DNA of 64,000 nt, from assembly GCA_963573385.1 (NCBI GenBank), contig CAUYLG010052038.1:1-64000 (forward strand). Direction: 5' to 3'. Made by a program: the position numbers and the translations under genes. Every line of letters starts with the position of its first letter. Position 1 is the stretch's first letter. Positions 12,271 through 24,190 of this stretch are shown piece by piece. The notes below the pieces were generated by a model, which did no database searches, was not told the DNA's origin, and saw nothing but the letters and a program-made list of their open reading frames with translations. Source of the DNA: Cacajao melanocephalus (Eukaryota; Chordata; Mammalia; Primates; Pitheciidae).

Positions 12271-13886
12271 GTAAATTGATACCGGGAGTGGGATGACGGT
12301 ATAAGGATACCCGAAAATGTGCAAGAAACTTGGAACTGGGTAACAGGCAGAAGGTGGAACAGTTTACAGAGCTCAGAAGAAGATAGGAAGATGTGGGAAA
12401 GAGTGCAACTTTCTAGAGACTTGTTGAATGGCTTTGACCAAAATGCTGATAGTGATATGGACAATAAACTCCAGGCTGATATGGTCTCAGATAGAGATGA
12501 GAAACTTGTTGAGAACTAGAATAAAGGTGACTCTTGCTGTTTTAGCAAAGAGACTGGCAGCATTTTGTCCCTGCCCTAGAGACCTGTGGAACTTTGAATA
12601 TGAGAAAAGTGATTTAGTAGGGTATCTGGTGGAAGAAATTTCTAAGCAGCAAAGTGTTCAACATGTGACTGCGGTGCTGTTAATAGCATTCAGTTTTATG
12701 TATTCACAAAGATGTAGTTTGGAATTGGAACTTATGTTAAAAAGGGAAGCAGATCATAAAAGTTCAGAAAATTTGCAGCCTGAGAATGCAATAGAAAAGA
12801 AAAACTCATTTTCTGAGGAGAAATTCAAGCCTCCTGGAGAAATTTGCAAAATTAACAAGAAACCAAATGTTAATCACCAAGACAATGGGGAAAATGTCTC
12901 CAGGGAATGTCAAAGACCTTCATGGCAGCCTCTCCCATTACAGGACTGGAGATCTAAGAGGAAAAAATGGTTTCATGGGTCAGGCCCAAGGCCTCCCTGT
13001 TGTGTGCAGCCTAGGGACTTGGTGCCCTGTGTCCCAACAGCTCCAGCCATGGCTAAAAGGGGCCAAGGTACTGTTTGGGCAGTGGCTTCAGTAGAGGCAA
13101 GCCCCAAGTCATGGAAGAGTCTATGTAATGTTTATCCTGCAGGTATATAGAAGTCAAGAATTGAGGTTTGGAAACCTCTGCCTAGGTTTCAGAGGATGTA
13201 TGGAAACACCTGGATGTACAGGCAGAAGTGTGCTGCAGAGAGGGGCCCTCATGGAGAACCTCTGCTGGGGCTGTGTGGGAGAGAAACATGGGGTTGGAGT
13301 CCCTCACATACAGTCCTCACTGGGGTACTGCCTATTGGAGCTGTGAGAAGAGGGCCATCATTCTCCAGATCCCAGAATTCCACCATGCACCTGGAAGAGC
13401 TGCAGACACACAATGGCAGCCCATGAAATCAACCAGGAGTGGGGCTGTACACTGAATATCTAAAGGAGCAGAGCTACCTGAGGCCATGGGGACCACATCT
13501 TGCATCATCAGCATGACCTGGATGTGAGACATGGAATCAAAGGAGATTATTTTGGAACTTTAAGGTTTGACTGACCCACTGGATTTTGGATTTGCATGGG
13601 ACCTATAGGTCCCAAGAAATTGGCTTATAGTTTTGGCCAATTTCTTTCATTTGGAATGAGTGTATTTACCCAATGCCTGTCCCTGCATGGCATCTAGGAA
13701 GTAACTAACTTTGTTTTGCTTTTAAGGCTCATAGGCAGAAGAGACTCACCTTGTTTCACATGAGACTTCGGACTTGGACTTTTGGGTTAATGCTGAAATG
13801 AGCTAATAATGTGGGAGACTGTTGGAAAGGCACTATTGTGTTTTGAAATTTGAGGACATGAGATTTGGAAGGAGCCAAAAGCAAAA
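12271..13886 (+). mobile_element. MST internal region (MaLR-int)
   Basis: Directly after the 5' LTR, TGATACCGGGAGTGGG (12277-12292) matches the complement of the tRNA-Leu 3' end at 14 of 16 positions, which fits the primer site of ERVL-type elements. The next 1.6 kb follows the known MaLR internal sequence (AACTTGGAACTGGGTAACAG, AATGGCTTTGACCAAAATGC, CAATGGGGAAAATGTCTCC). MaLR elements encode no pol and were moved by enzymes from other elements. A purine-rich stretch (GGAGCCAAAAGCAAAA) lies just before the 3' LTR, where the polypurine tract belongs. Confidence 0.92.
12428..13150 (+). pseudogene. 240-codon open frame inside MST internal region
   Basis: This is the longest uninterrupted frame in the window. 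It lies wholly within the MaLR internal region, whose frames are thought to be relics of gag. The predicted product starts MALTKMLIVIWTINSRLI, has a short hydrophobic run near residues 78-92, a Glu/Lys-rich middle (about residues 98-150), a basic patch WRSKRKKW near residue 168, and a Pro/Cys-rich C-terminal third. I recognise no Gag zinc knuckle or other domain. Its ATG is not a proven start. It is best read as a decayed retroelement frame. Confidence 0.3.
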
Positions 13887-14258
13887 TGATATATTTTGGG
13901 TATGAGCCCACCAAAATCTCATCTCTAATTGTAGTTCTCATAATCCTTATGTGTGGTGGAAGGGACCTGGTAGGAGGAAATTGAATCACAGGGGAAGTTT
14001 CCCCCATACTATTCTCATGATAGTAAGTTCTCCCAAGATTTTTAGTTTTATATAGGACTTCCCCTTCACTTGACTATTATACTTTTGATTCCTGCCACTA
14101 TGTGAAGAAGAACAATTTTGCTTCCCCTTCCATCATGACTGTAAGTTTCCTGAAGCCTCCCCAGCAATGCAGAACTGTGAGACAATTAAACTTCTTTTAT
14201 TTATAAATTACCCAGTCTCCGGCAATTTTTTATAACAGTATGAGAATGGACTAATTCA
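13887..14258 (+). mobile_element. 3' LTR of complete MST element
   Basis: The 372-bp LTR begins TGATATATTTTGGGTATGAG and ends GGACTAATTCA. It differs from the 5' LTR at many positions, so the insertion is old. The flanks are ACCTT before the 5' LTR and CCTAT after this one; they share ACCT if the terminal A is counted, so the target duplication is blurred rather than clean. Confidence 0.92.
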
Positions 14259-14261
14259 CCT

Positions 14262-14340
14262 ATATACTTCATTCAGCCTCAATTTTCTCATCTGTCAAAA
14301 GAGGGGGTAGGATTGGTATCTGCTAGTTTTTCTCAGCACT
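14262..14340 (+). repeat. MIR fragment
   Basis: GCCTCAATTTTCTCATCTGTCA followed by a G-rich stretch matches the MIR core segment 'cctcagtttcctcatctgtaaaatgggg'. Confidence 0.5.
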
Positions 14341-14389
14341 TTTATTCTATGCATACATAAATCAATAATTTAGCATTGAAGTTCTAGGC

Positions 14390-14588
14390 CAGAAAGTTAT
14401 TTTAATTTAATAGAGAATTATCATATGTTTTCATGGAAAGACTAAATATCATAAAGATCAAACTCCTGCCAAATTAATCTGTAATTTTAATGTGATCTCA
14501 ATCTTAATAGGATTTTATAAACTACACAAAATTTATTTTAAAATTACAAAATTATGTGAATTTTAAGATTTATGTGGCAATCGATATT

Positions 14589-14619
<31 letters not shown>

Positions 14620-15000
14620 AAGAGACCACGAGAATAACATCTTGAAAAATAAAAACAAAGTTTGTTGGGAGTGGCACAAAATTGCCCTGATAGGTATAAA
14701 AATATTTTGTAAAGTTTTAACATTTTAAACAGTGTCATATTGCCACATCGATACACAGATTGCTGGAATGGAATAATGAACCAAAAATTGATTGATGCCT
14801 ATTTGGGAATCAATAACAGAATAGGATTCACTAAATAGCAGTCAAATAATCAGCTGGTTAACATTTGTTAGAAAATTTGATCATCTATATGAGGAAATAA
14901 AATTATATGGCCATAACACAGCATACCCCCAAATTTATGTAAGATGAATTAATGCCCTCAAAGATGGCAGAAAATGCTTTGAATGATATTATACGTTGCT
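14390..15000 (+). mobile_element. Old L1 (L1M), ORF2 segment upstream of MIR
   Basis: Degraded ORF2 text can be followed on the plus strand: CATGGAAAGACTAAATATC, CTCCTGCCAAATTAATCTG, GAATAACATCTTGAAAAATAA, ATTGCTGGAATGGAATAATGA and GATTGATGCCTATTTGGG. Frames are destroyed. The element resumes after the MIR at 15246. Confidence 0.7.
14592..14619 (+). repeat. (AC)n microsatellite inside L1M
   Basis: About 14 AC units lie inside the L1M sequence. Confidence 0.95.
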
Positions 15001-15241
15001 AACACTTGTAGAATATTTGCTATATCTTAGACACTGTGAGTGCTGTTCAGGAATTAATTCTATCAATAATCCTATTACTCTATGAGTAAGGTAAGTCCAA
15101 TTATTATTTTACTATTATTTTATTTACAAGAAAGTTAATTATGGTAAGAAAGGTTAATAAACTTACTGAAGTGTCACACTTAACAAGAGACAGAATAAGA
15201 ATTCCAAATCACGTATTCTTGCCTGAGTATCTAAGCTCTAA
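15001..15241 (-). mobile_element. MIR, near full length
   Basis: On the minus strand the order fits MIR from the 5' TCTGGCTC-like start to the tail. On the plus strand this reads as a 'caataatcctattactctatgagtaagg' segment, then GAAAGGTTAATAAACTTACTG, GTGTCACACTTAACAAGAG and AATAAGAATTCCAAATCACG. It splits an L1M. Confidence 0.7.
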
Positions 15242-15245
15242 AAGA

Positions 15246-16130
15246 CTCTATTGGCCATGAGAGAGAAAGCTTTCTTTAAAAAACAGAACAAACTGAAAGC
15301 CTAAATAAGAAAGAAAATGGAGGTATAAGTTTGACTGAAAACTTGTATTTTCTAATAGAGTCAACTTCATGTTTTAAAACAAACCACAGATTGGGAGAAA
15401 ATTCTTGCTGCATAGATTATCTGCAAATATTTTGTTCTAATCACACATATAAATAAGAAATAAGCAAAAAACTCTATCAAAAAGTAGGCACAGTATGCCA
15501 AACTGTGGTTTTAGAAAATCTAATTTGAATATCTAACAAATAAATAGTCAATCTCATTGGTAAGCAGGCAAATCAAAATTAAAACGAAAAGATCATAGTT
15601 TTGCCCACAGAACTGAAAAAAATTCAGAAGTCAGTACAATGTCAAATGTAGTCAGGTCCTTACTGTGAGAATAGAAATTGATAAACAAATTTGGAGGGCA
15701 ATTTAGGATTGTGTAGAAAAGTTGAAGATGTGACTACTGTTAAAAAAAAAAAAAGTGACAGGGATATCCCTGGCACATAAAATAAGAAGACATTCACATG
15801 GATATTTACTGCCACATAATAATAGAGTAATACTGGAAACAAACTAAGCATCTATCAAGTAAGAACTAGATAAATAAAAGCTGATATGTGCAAATGCATG
15901 TATATGTTAAAGAAAAGAGCTAATTCAACACAGATAAATCTTAAAAAATTTAAAAAAAGATTCAGTGATGAGATCTATAGTACAATTCAGACAAATTTAT
16001 AAATCACATAAAACAATATTACAAATTATCTCTTCATAGCATTTATAAATTCCACTTTTGAAAGACTAGAACTACGTGTATTAAAGTTATAATATGGTTA
16101 TACCAAAGAAAAAAAGAAGTGGATATGTAA
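15246..16130 (+). mobile_element. Old L1 (L1M), ORF2 C-terminal segment
   Basis: Continues the ORF2 remnant: CCACAGATTGGGAGAAAATTC, GCAAATATTTTG, CAGGCAAATCAAAATTAAAAC, TTTGGAGGGCAATTTAGGATT and AATACTGGAAACAAACTAAGC. It has many stops and no working frame. Confidence 0.65.
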
Positions 16131-17100
16131 GATGGTTAATCTTATCTACGACATTATAATATTTTTTAAATATTGTGTTTATATATTACTTATATGATTT
16201 TGAAAACATGTGACTTATTTTATGACATTAATTTTTTTTAATTATTTCATTGATAGTAGTATGAAAATCCATAAAAATTTCAAGGACTTTCAAAGTTATT
16301 TGTCACAAACGATGGATGCAAATTATTTGAGTTTTGAAAGAATCAAGTAGGAAGCAGAAGGGGATGAAAATTTTATGCAAACTTTAAAAAATTTATTGCA
16401 AGGAATTGTTATTAAATTACATTTTAAGCTACAGAAATGTTATTACAGATATAAAAGCAATCTGTGACAACTGGAGGAGAAATGCATGTCCACCAGCACT
16501 CTGAAAAACTGCTAGGGTTTCTGCTTTTTCATTTCTCATTATTTGGAATAAGTATAAAGGAACTGATAATATGGTTTAATTAAAAGAAGTAGAAAAATAG
16601 TATTTGGGAGATAGCCTAATAATACTGCTATTACTTCCATGTGTATTCAGATCTAGGTCTCACTGTCTGTCTGCAAGAGAACAGTACATTGTAAAACAAA
16701 GCTCTCTTTCTCTGTTTTATTCCTGAAATAGACATAAGAGTAGAAGAGTAAATTTCCTTTTCTACTCAAATTTTTGAAAATTTTAATTGTAAAATTTATA
16801 TATTTGCTCTAACAAGAAGACTATGTGTAATTAACTCATCAACAGAACCTACTATTTACAATTTTAAAACCCAAAGTCTAAATCATAATTTTACTAGAAT
16901 TTGTAATTCACTCATTCACGAAAAATAAAGGAACAAAATTTATTAAACAATAAAAGTTGCCCATATAACCCCTTAGCTGGTTGCAGTGGGTCATTAAGCT
17001 TTGCCTTGACTGAGGCCCATATCAACTCAGTGTTTCTTGGTTTGAACTTCACTGCAGTCTCTTCCTTGAGATAGGGCAGAGAGCTTGCCTGTTAGAGCAG
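16131..17100. other. AT-rich spacer, no gene seen
   Basis: No exon, RNA gene or firmly assignable repeat is visible. AAGTTATAATATGG and long T runs may be the last worn part of the L1M to the left. Confidence 0.5.
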
Positions 17101-17112
17101 GAGTTTTAAACA

Positions 17113-17413
17113 TTTTTTTTTAAGATGAAGTCTCACTCCATTGCCCAAGCTGGAGTGCAGTGGCATGATCTTGCCCCACTGCAAACGTCACCTACTGGGT
17201 TCAAAGGCTCAAGCAATTCTCCTACCTCAGCCTCCCGAGTAGCTGGGACTAAAGGCACGCCCCACCCTGTCAGGCTAATTTTTCTTGTATTTTTTAGTAG
17301 AGAGTGGGTTTTACAATGTTGGTCAGGCTGGTCTTGAATTCCTGACCTCATGATCTGTCCGCCTCAGCCTCCCAGAGTGCTGGGATTACAGGCGTGAGCC
17401 ACCATGCCTGGCT
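17113..17413 (-). mobile_element. Alu, full length
   Basis: T-rich start at 17113, then GATGAAGTCTCACTCCATTG, GGAGTGCAGTGGCATGATC, a middle TTTTTAGTAGAG and the end GTGAGCCACCATGCCTGGCT. Flanking 12-bp target duplications are GAGTTTTAAACA (17101-17112) and GAGTTTTGCACA (17414-17425), two mismatches. Confidence 0.95.
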
Positions 17414-17425
17414 GAGTTTTGCACA

Positions 17426-18199
17426 CTTTTATGGAGTCTGACGGGTGTTTCCATAGCCAGAAATGCAATTCTAGTTCAATCACCATATTCACTTCAAAAT
17501 CCCTGGTAATCAGCATTTACATAAGCTTAGTTTCTCTTAAACTGAGTTATGCTAACATGGCACATACTTTATAATTTAGAAATATCACAGTAAGTTAATA
17601 TATCCCATTAATTATTGTATCCTACTAGTTGCTGCAGACTATCTGATCATATATGTGCATATATATATTCATTCACGTATTTTCTTTGCTCATCAAATAA
17701 TTGAAATAGCATACTTACTCTGTACTCAGCACTGCACACACACATACTTACATTTTTATGTGGTCTCAGGTAAATCACAGGTAAAAGAAAGGCAATCCTG
17801 ACATATGCTGAGTATAGCTGATTTAGTTAAGAATAACTCCTAATTTTCTAGGGAATTTGGGCGCAAATAAATAATATTTTAGATGCATAGACTCTATATC
17901 TGAAATTTTCAAATTACTCTTCCCTGATCTAAATCCAAATGGCAATTTATAACTTTTTATCTCATTCTTCATTAAGAATTCCTAAAATGGGATGATGGAT
18001 TAATAAAACAGTAGACTTCTGTAACTTTATTCGGCATTTAAGAGGAACATGTATAGAGGGAGAAGGCTCACATCTATCTAGCTATATAAATGTGGCACAA
18101 ATACACATTTGCATTTGTATCATTTCTGTGTAGCCATGTAATCTATCCTAAAAATGTTTTTATTCAAAATTATATTTTGATTATCCTTAAGATTTTTAT
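17426..18199. other. Spacer, no gene seen
   Basis: AT-rich. A stretch near 17690-17760 (TAGCATACTTACTCTGTACTC) is faintly like an ancient 'tattgagcacctactatgtgc' repeat but is too weak to call. Confidence 0.5.
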
Positions 18200-20325
18200 C
18201 TTGGAAGTAAGTCTTTGCCTATCAATAACTATCTCGAATATAAATGGATAAAGTTTCCAATCAAAAGACGTAGAGTGGATGAATGAATTGAAAAACAAAA
18301 CCTAACTATATGCTTCCTAGAAGAGACTCACTTCACCTTTAAGAATGCACATAGACCAAAAATAAAAGAATAGTAAAAGATATTTCACACAAATAGAAGT
18401 CAAAAGAGAGTAGAAATGGCTATACTTATACCAGACAAAATAAACTTCAAGTCTAAAACTGTCACACAAACAAAGGTCATTATGTAATAACAAAGGGATC
18501 GATTCATCAACAGGATATAACAGGTATAAATACATACATACCTAACATTGGAGCACCTAAATATATAATGCTAACGTTAACAAAATTGAGGAAGAAATAG
18601 AGTGGAGCACAATAATAATAGGGGACTTAAATATTCCACTTTCAGCAATGGACAGATCATCCTGACAGAAAATCAATAAGAAAGCATTAGACTTCAGACC
18701 AAATGGCCCTAACAGAATATGGAATATTCTATCTAACAGCAAAACACACATTCTTCTCAAGCCCACATGAAACATTCTCCAGGATACATCACATATTTGG
18801 CCAAAAAATAAGAATTAACAAATTTAAGAAGATTAAAATCATATAAATTATTTTTTTCTGACCTTTATGGTATAAAACTAGAAATCAAAAACAGGAGGAA
18901 TTTCAGAAAATTCACAAATATATGAAAATAAAATACTATGTTCCTGAATAACTAAGAAACAAAGAATAAATTTAAAAGTATTTTAAAATTTGAGACAAAA
19001 GAGAGTGGGAGCAAAATATATCAAAACATATGGATGCAGCAAGGACAGTTCTAAAAGGGAAGTTTGTAGTAATAAATGTGTATATCAAAAAACAATAAAG
19101 ATCTCAAACAAGGAATAAATGACCTAATGTTACACCTCAAGGAGCTAGAAATAGAAGACCAAATTAAGCCCATAGTAGAAGGAAGGAAATAATAATGTAG
19201 TAGAAAATGAAACTGAGACTGAAAAAAAAAATAGAAAAGATAAACAAAATAAGAGTTAGATTTTTGAAAAGACAACAAAATTGGCAAACCTTTACCTAGA
19301 GTAAGAAAACAGAGAGTAACCTCAAAAGATAAAATTGTAAATGAAAGAGGAGACCACAGACGTACAAACCATCAAAATACAAAAGATCATAAGACTAATA
19401 TTAACAGTTAAACACCAACAACTTAGACAACCTAGAATAGACAAATTTCTAGAAACATATACCCTACCAAGACTGAATCATAAAGAAATACAATATCCGA
19501 ACAGACCATTAATGAGTAAGGAAATTTGATTAGTAATAAAATTTACCTATCAAAGAAAAGCCCAGGACCTTCTGGCTTCACTACCGAATTCTCTCTAACA
19601 TTTAAAGAATAACTAATACCAATTCTTCCCATATTCTTACCAAAATATATATATATATACACATATATATATATACATATATATATACACACACACACAT
19701 ATATACATATATATATACACATACATATATATACATACATATATATTTTTGGGAACACTTCCAAACTCATTTTATAAGGCCACTATTGTTCCATTCCAAA
19801 GCCAGACAAGGACACTACAAGAAAAGAAAATTACAGGCCAGTATCCCTGAAGAACACAGATGTAAAAATCTTCTACAAAATACTGGCAAACCAAATTAAA
19901 ACATGAGTAAAATAATCATTCACCATGATCAAGTGACATTTATCTTAGGGATGTCAGGATGGCTCAACTTTTACAAACCTATAAATCTGATATGCCGCAT
20001 TCACCAAATGAAGGAAGGAAAACTATATTATTGTCTCAATAGATGGAGAAAGCATTTGACAAAATTTAATACACTATTGTGATAAAAATTTTTATGAATT
20101 AGGTATAGAAGGAATGCACCTCAAAGGTCATATAAGACAGTCCAACAGCTAACATCATACTTAATGGGAAACAGTTGAAAGTGTTTTCTCTAAGATCAGA
20201 AACAAGACAGAAAAAGATTTATACTCTTTGCCACTTCTGTTTAACATAGTACTAAAATTCCTAGTTAGAGAAATTAGACAAGGAAAAGAAATAAAGGCAT
20301 CCACATTGGAAAAAGAGCAGCCAAG
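18200..20325 (+). mobile_element. L1 (L1MA/L1PB age), ORF2 endonuclease-to-RT segment
   Basis: A 5'-truncated L1 in sense orientation. It can be followed through the endonuclease half (AATGGATAAAGTTTCCAATC, GAGACTCACTTCACCTTTAAG, TTGGAGCACCTAAATATATA, ATTCTCCAGGATACATCAC) into the reverse-transcriptase half (GAAAAGCCCAGGACCTTCTG, CCAAAGCCAGACAAGGACAC, CACCATGATCAAGTGACATTT, AGCATTTGACAAAATT). Frames are full of stops and shifts. The text breaks at about 20325, just before the position where the RT catalytic FADD box would be expected, and resumes with the C-terminal part. Confidence 0.92.
19645..19746 (+). repeat. (TA)n/(CA)n/(TACA)n microsatellite inside L1
   Basis: About 100 bp of TATATA, ACACAC and TACATA units interrupt the RT part of the L1. 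The RT text resumes right after it at GGGAACACTTCCAAACTC. Confidence 0.95.
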
Positions 20326-20939
20326 GAGACAATCAACAGAGTGATGAGACAACCAATAAAATGAGGGAAAATATTTGCAAACCATACATCTGATGATGGG
20401 TTTATTCTTTATGTAAGCAACACAAACTCAGTTGCAAGAGAACATATAATCTGAAAAAAAAAAATGGGCATAGGACCTGAATAGACACTTCTCAAATGAA
20501 GACATACAAAATATCAACAGGTTTCTGAAAGCACGCTCAACATCACTAATCATCAAAGAAATGCAAACTAAAACCACAATGAGCTATTACCTCACACCTG
20601 TTTAAATGTCTGCTATCAAAAAAACTAAAGGTATAAAGTGTTGGCAAGGATGTATAGAAAAGGCAATCCTTACACACTGTTAGTAGAAATGTAAATTAGT
20701 ACAGCTATTATGAAAATCAGTATCAAGGTTTCTCAAAAATTAAAATGGTACTACCACATGATAACCTCACAATGGTGTATAAACTCAAAGGAAATAAAAT
20801 TAGTACATCAGAGAGATATCGACATGCCCATGTACATGCAGCATTATTCACAAGCCAACTTAGGTTGATATAGAGTCAACCTAAGTTTCCATCAACAGAT
20901 GAATGCGTAAAAAATAAATTATATATATAATATATACGT
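20326..20939 (+). mobile_element. Same L1, ORF2 C-terminal segment after internal deletion
   Basis: L1 text resumes with GGAGACAATCAACAGAGTGAT and runs through AATGGGCATAGGACCTGAATA, AGTGTTGGCAAGGATGTATAG, TGTAAATTAGTACAGCTATTA and CCATCAACAGATGAATGC, then stops in a TA-rich tract (20917-20939). Roughly 1 kb of ORF2 between the two segments is missing, and so is the 3' UTR. Confidence 0.88.
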
Positions 20940-22069
20940 AATAATAAAGCTCTATATTTCCAGGTTTCGGCAGCCTCATAATTTAGCTGAGTCAAATACT
21001 GGGTCTTATGCAGTACTTGGAGCACAATTTTAGGAAGTCATAAAGTAAAAACGATCAGAAAAAAATTAAAGTTACTTTTTCAGAAACAACTAAATATTAA
21101 TTGTCAAGGGTTTTCTTTTCTTTTTTCTTCTTTTTTGAAAGTGAGGTTATGGAGTTACTTATACAATCATAATGGATTTACATTTCCACTTTCATATTCA
21201 GAATTTATTACAGGTTTTGACTTGAAGATTTGACATAATCCTCACAAGGGCAGAATTTTTTCTTTTATGGACATATGCCTTAAAGCCATACCCATAAGGA
21301 CATTAGAGTCCAAACTAAAATCCTCATTTTGATAAGAACACATATAAAAACTGTTTTATTGATATCTTTGGGACTGTCTTCATAGTTCATGGCAAGAGAA
21401 AAAAGATGGTAGGAACTTTCTGTATGTGTACTTTTTAAAAAACCTTCAGTAAAGCTTTAAACATATTTCCAGAAAGTTTTATAAGGTAGATAATGCTGAT
21501 GAGAATTTTTTATACCTTATGTTTAGTTTAATGAATTATTTTTCCTCCAAAAGAAGTCTTTCATTTTTCTTCAATTTTGCAGGCAACTATAATATCTCAA
21601 TATAAGTTTGCAGTAATCACTTAAGGGAAATTCTAGGTGAGAGTGACTTCATTCCTAGTAAATATAAAATTTGTTTTGAAAACTTCTAAACATTTGTATT
21701 TTATACCCTACTTATCTAAACTCTTCCTTTCAGTGAAAAAAACATTTCTTAATTGGGTATTAAAGTTTCTCGACTCCTAAGCAAAACCAGACCTCAGATT
21801 ACCCGGAAACATTTTTGCAAAGATCTGGGGTTTTCATCAGTGCTTTTTGTTTAAGAAATCTGACCCTGATGCAATCCCATTAGACTAGTGTATTATTTAA
21901 CTAGAATGTACTCAAACCATACATAACAGGAATTTTCCATAAACCCCCATTTCAGTGATACAGCCTTGTCAAATGATTCAGAAGTGCAAATTCTATTCAT
22001 TTATCAGGTGGCACTAAAAGGCCTTGATTAGTAGGTCCTTGTAATTAGCAAGAGATTTTACCAAAGATC
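20940..22069. other. AT-rich, repeat-poor stretch, no gene seen
   Basis: I see no repeat or exon in 1.1 kb, which is unusual for this window. Frames are short. Confidence 0.5.
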
Positions 22070-22180
22070 TATGACCTGATTTTGCAACTAACATCATAGC
22101 ATACAATTTCCTTATCTGTTAAATGTAAGTAATAACACTTTTCACCATTATTAATATGATGAGGATTTCATTAGGTCATG
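22070..22180 (+). repeat. MIR fragment
   Basis: TTTCCTTATCTGTTAAATGTA, then AATAACAC and ATGATGAGGATTTCATTAGG, matches the MIR core order (fcctcatctgtaaaatg ... gtgaggattaaatg). Confidence 0.55.
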
Positions 22181-23079
22181 TTTTGATGCACAACAACAAA
22201 GCAGAACTGAGATTTCTGAGCACCAGCAAGACATACACTTCGGCAGTGTGATGGGCATCTGTGTAACAGCCCTATAGCACCTGCTTACTCATCTTGTTCT
22301 TCAACGAAATTTAAATGGTTTGCCTGCTTACAGATTGTAAAATTCAGAATGTTAAATCTTTGAATGAAAAGATTGTCTTACATTTCCCTTTTGCAAATAT
22401 CCTGCAGCTTGTAATGAATAATTTGCTATATTATTCATAACAATTCTGACCTCGTCTTAGCTGATGTGAAGGTTTTGATTACTGTGACATTATCGTATTT
22501 CTGTCAATATTCAATAGCAGTGATTTATATGGTAAATTACACGGCTCTCTTGAAATACTAAACCTCCAGTAATCATGAACTTGAAAAATTATTGATTTCC
22601 TCTCCTCCACCATGAACAGCAGCAATAAAAATAAAATAATCTTAATTTCTTTTCTGTCATAGCTCAAATCCATACCTAATTGTAATCTTGGATTCTCTCT
22701 TTCCTCATCTAACTTCAAACATTGTTAGCCCTGCAATTTTATTTCCAAATGTGGTTTGAATCACTCTGCTTCTTTCCATTTTCACTAGAGACTGGGACAT
22801 AGAAATGCATCTTACACACACTCTTACCCTGGATAAATGCAACAGACTCTCAGGCGGTCTCTTTGCTTCCACCAGTGTCTCCATGTGTATTGCTCATACA
22901 CACATGAAAGGACATCCTTGCCACAATTGGCCTGGTTTTTTTTATTATGACACTTTTCCTAACATGGAAGTAAGGTGTCTTATTTCAGTAAAATCTGTAT
23001 AGTACAGTTTTCTGACAGATGGAGGTAAAGTGCCTCACGAAATGGACACCGTTTTCTAATTTGCACTTAAGCATTGTAT
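22181..23079. other. Spacer, no gene seen; possible L2 start at about 22715
   Basis: No exon is visible. CACTCTGCTTCTTTCCATTTTC near 22765 could be the beginning of the L2 that is clear from 23080. Confidence 0.45.
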
Positions 23080-23740
23080 GGGTTAGTGGCATCTCTGTCT
23101 CTTCTCTTGTCCCCCTTGTAATCCATGCTCCACACAGCAACCCAAAGTATTCTTTTTTAAAAACTGATAGAGGGTTTTGTTAATCTTCTGCTTAAAATCT
23201 TTTGTTGAATTCTAATTACATCCTGAATAAATTCCTAATTCCCTTTGCTTCTCAGACCTTACAAAACCTGACCCTGGCCCATTTGAACAAGCTCATCTCC
23301 AAACTGTCTTCTACTGGTTTATCACAGTCCAGCCAGACTGGCCACTCTTCGTTTCAAACTACAACGTGAACCCTTTTCAAGGTTTATACACTTACTTCCT
23401 CTGACTAGAAAATTATTTTCTCTTGTCCTCATCTGACTGGTTCTCTTTCATTCTTTCCATCTTAGTTCAAACATTACCGCTTCAGAGAAGCTATAAAATC
23501 TTAACTTGTTTAAATAAGTATTACTTTTTCTTCCTAGTTTATCTTATCACCTTACTTATTTACTTCATAGAATTTGTTTGAAGCTACAAACATTGTGTTT
23601 ATTTAGTTGTCATTATTTAATATTTGGCAACTTTGTTGCCAAAATAATAATCCATATAACCAGGGGTGTCCCTGCGGTTATTTTCAATGTCAAAAATGGT
23701 GCTTGGCACATAGTAGGGTAAGCACTCACTGCCTTTTAAA
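23080..23740 (+). mobile_element. L2 LINE 3' region
   Basis: Clear L2 order: AATCCATGCTCCACACAGCAA, TCTTCTGCTTAAAATC, CCTTACAAAACCTGACCCTGG, CAGTCCAGCCAGACTGGCC, TTCAAACATTACCGCTTCAG, and the tail TTGGCACATAGTAGGGTAAGC. It ends 35 bp before the MLT1 LTR. Confidence 0.8.
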
Positions 23741-23774
23741 ATATATATTGTCATTTCATTTGACTTTTTGTGAC

Positions 23775-24190
23775 TGCTATGAACCAAACTGTGTGCACGC
23801 AAAATCCATATATGGAAGCTCTAATCCTTAATGTGACTATATTTGGAGTAGGATCTTTAGGAGGTAATTAAGAGTAAATGAGGTCATAAGAGTGAGATCC
23901 TAACTCAATAGAGCTGGTGGTCTTATACAAAGAGAAAGAGATCTTTCTCTCTCTCTCTCCCTCTCTCTCTCTCTCTCCCACCCACTGCCCCCATCTCTCT
24001 CTCAAAGAAAAGCATGTGAGGACAAAGCAGACATCTGCAAGCCAAGAGGAGAACCCTCACCAGAAACGGAACCCTGCTAGAACCCTCATCCTGGAATTTT
24101 CAGCCTCCATAGAGGCAGAAAGCAAATTTGAGTTGCTTAAGCCACATCGTCCACAGTATGTTATTATAGGAGCATGAACAGACTAAGATA
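23775..24190 (+). mobile_element. MLT1 LTR (ERVL-MaLR)
   Basis: Starts TGCTATGAACCAAACTGTGTG and ends GAACAGACTAAGATA, the MLT1 termini. It contains TAGGAGGTAATTAAG, AAGCATGTGAGGACAAAGCAG, AGAACCCTCACCAGAAACGG and TTCAGCCTCCATAG in order. A (CT)n tract at 23944-23978 has expanded within it. Confidence 0.85.

Noticed and set aside
22236..22260. CTTCGGCAGTG resembling the start of U6 snRNA
   Set aside because: Only about ten bases match and none of the rest of U6 follows.
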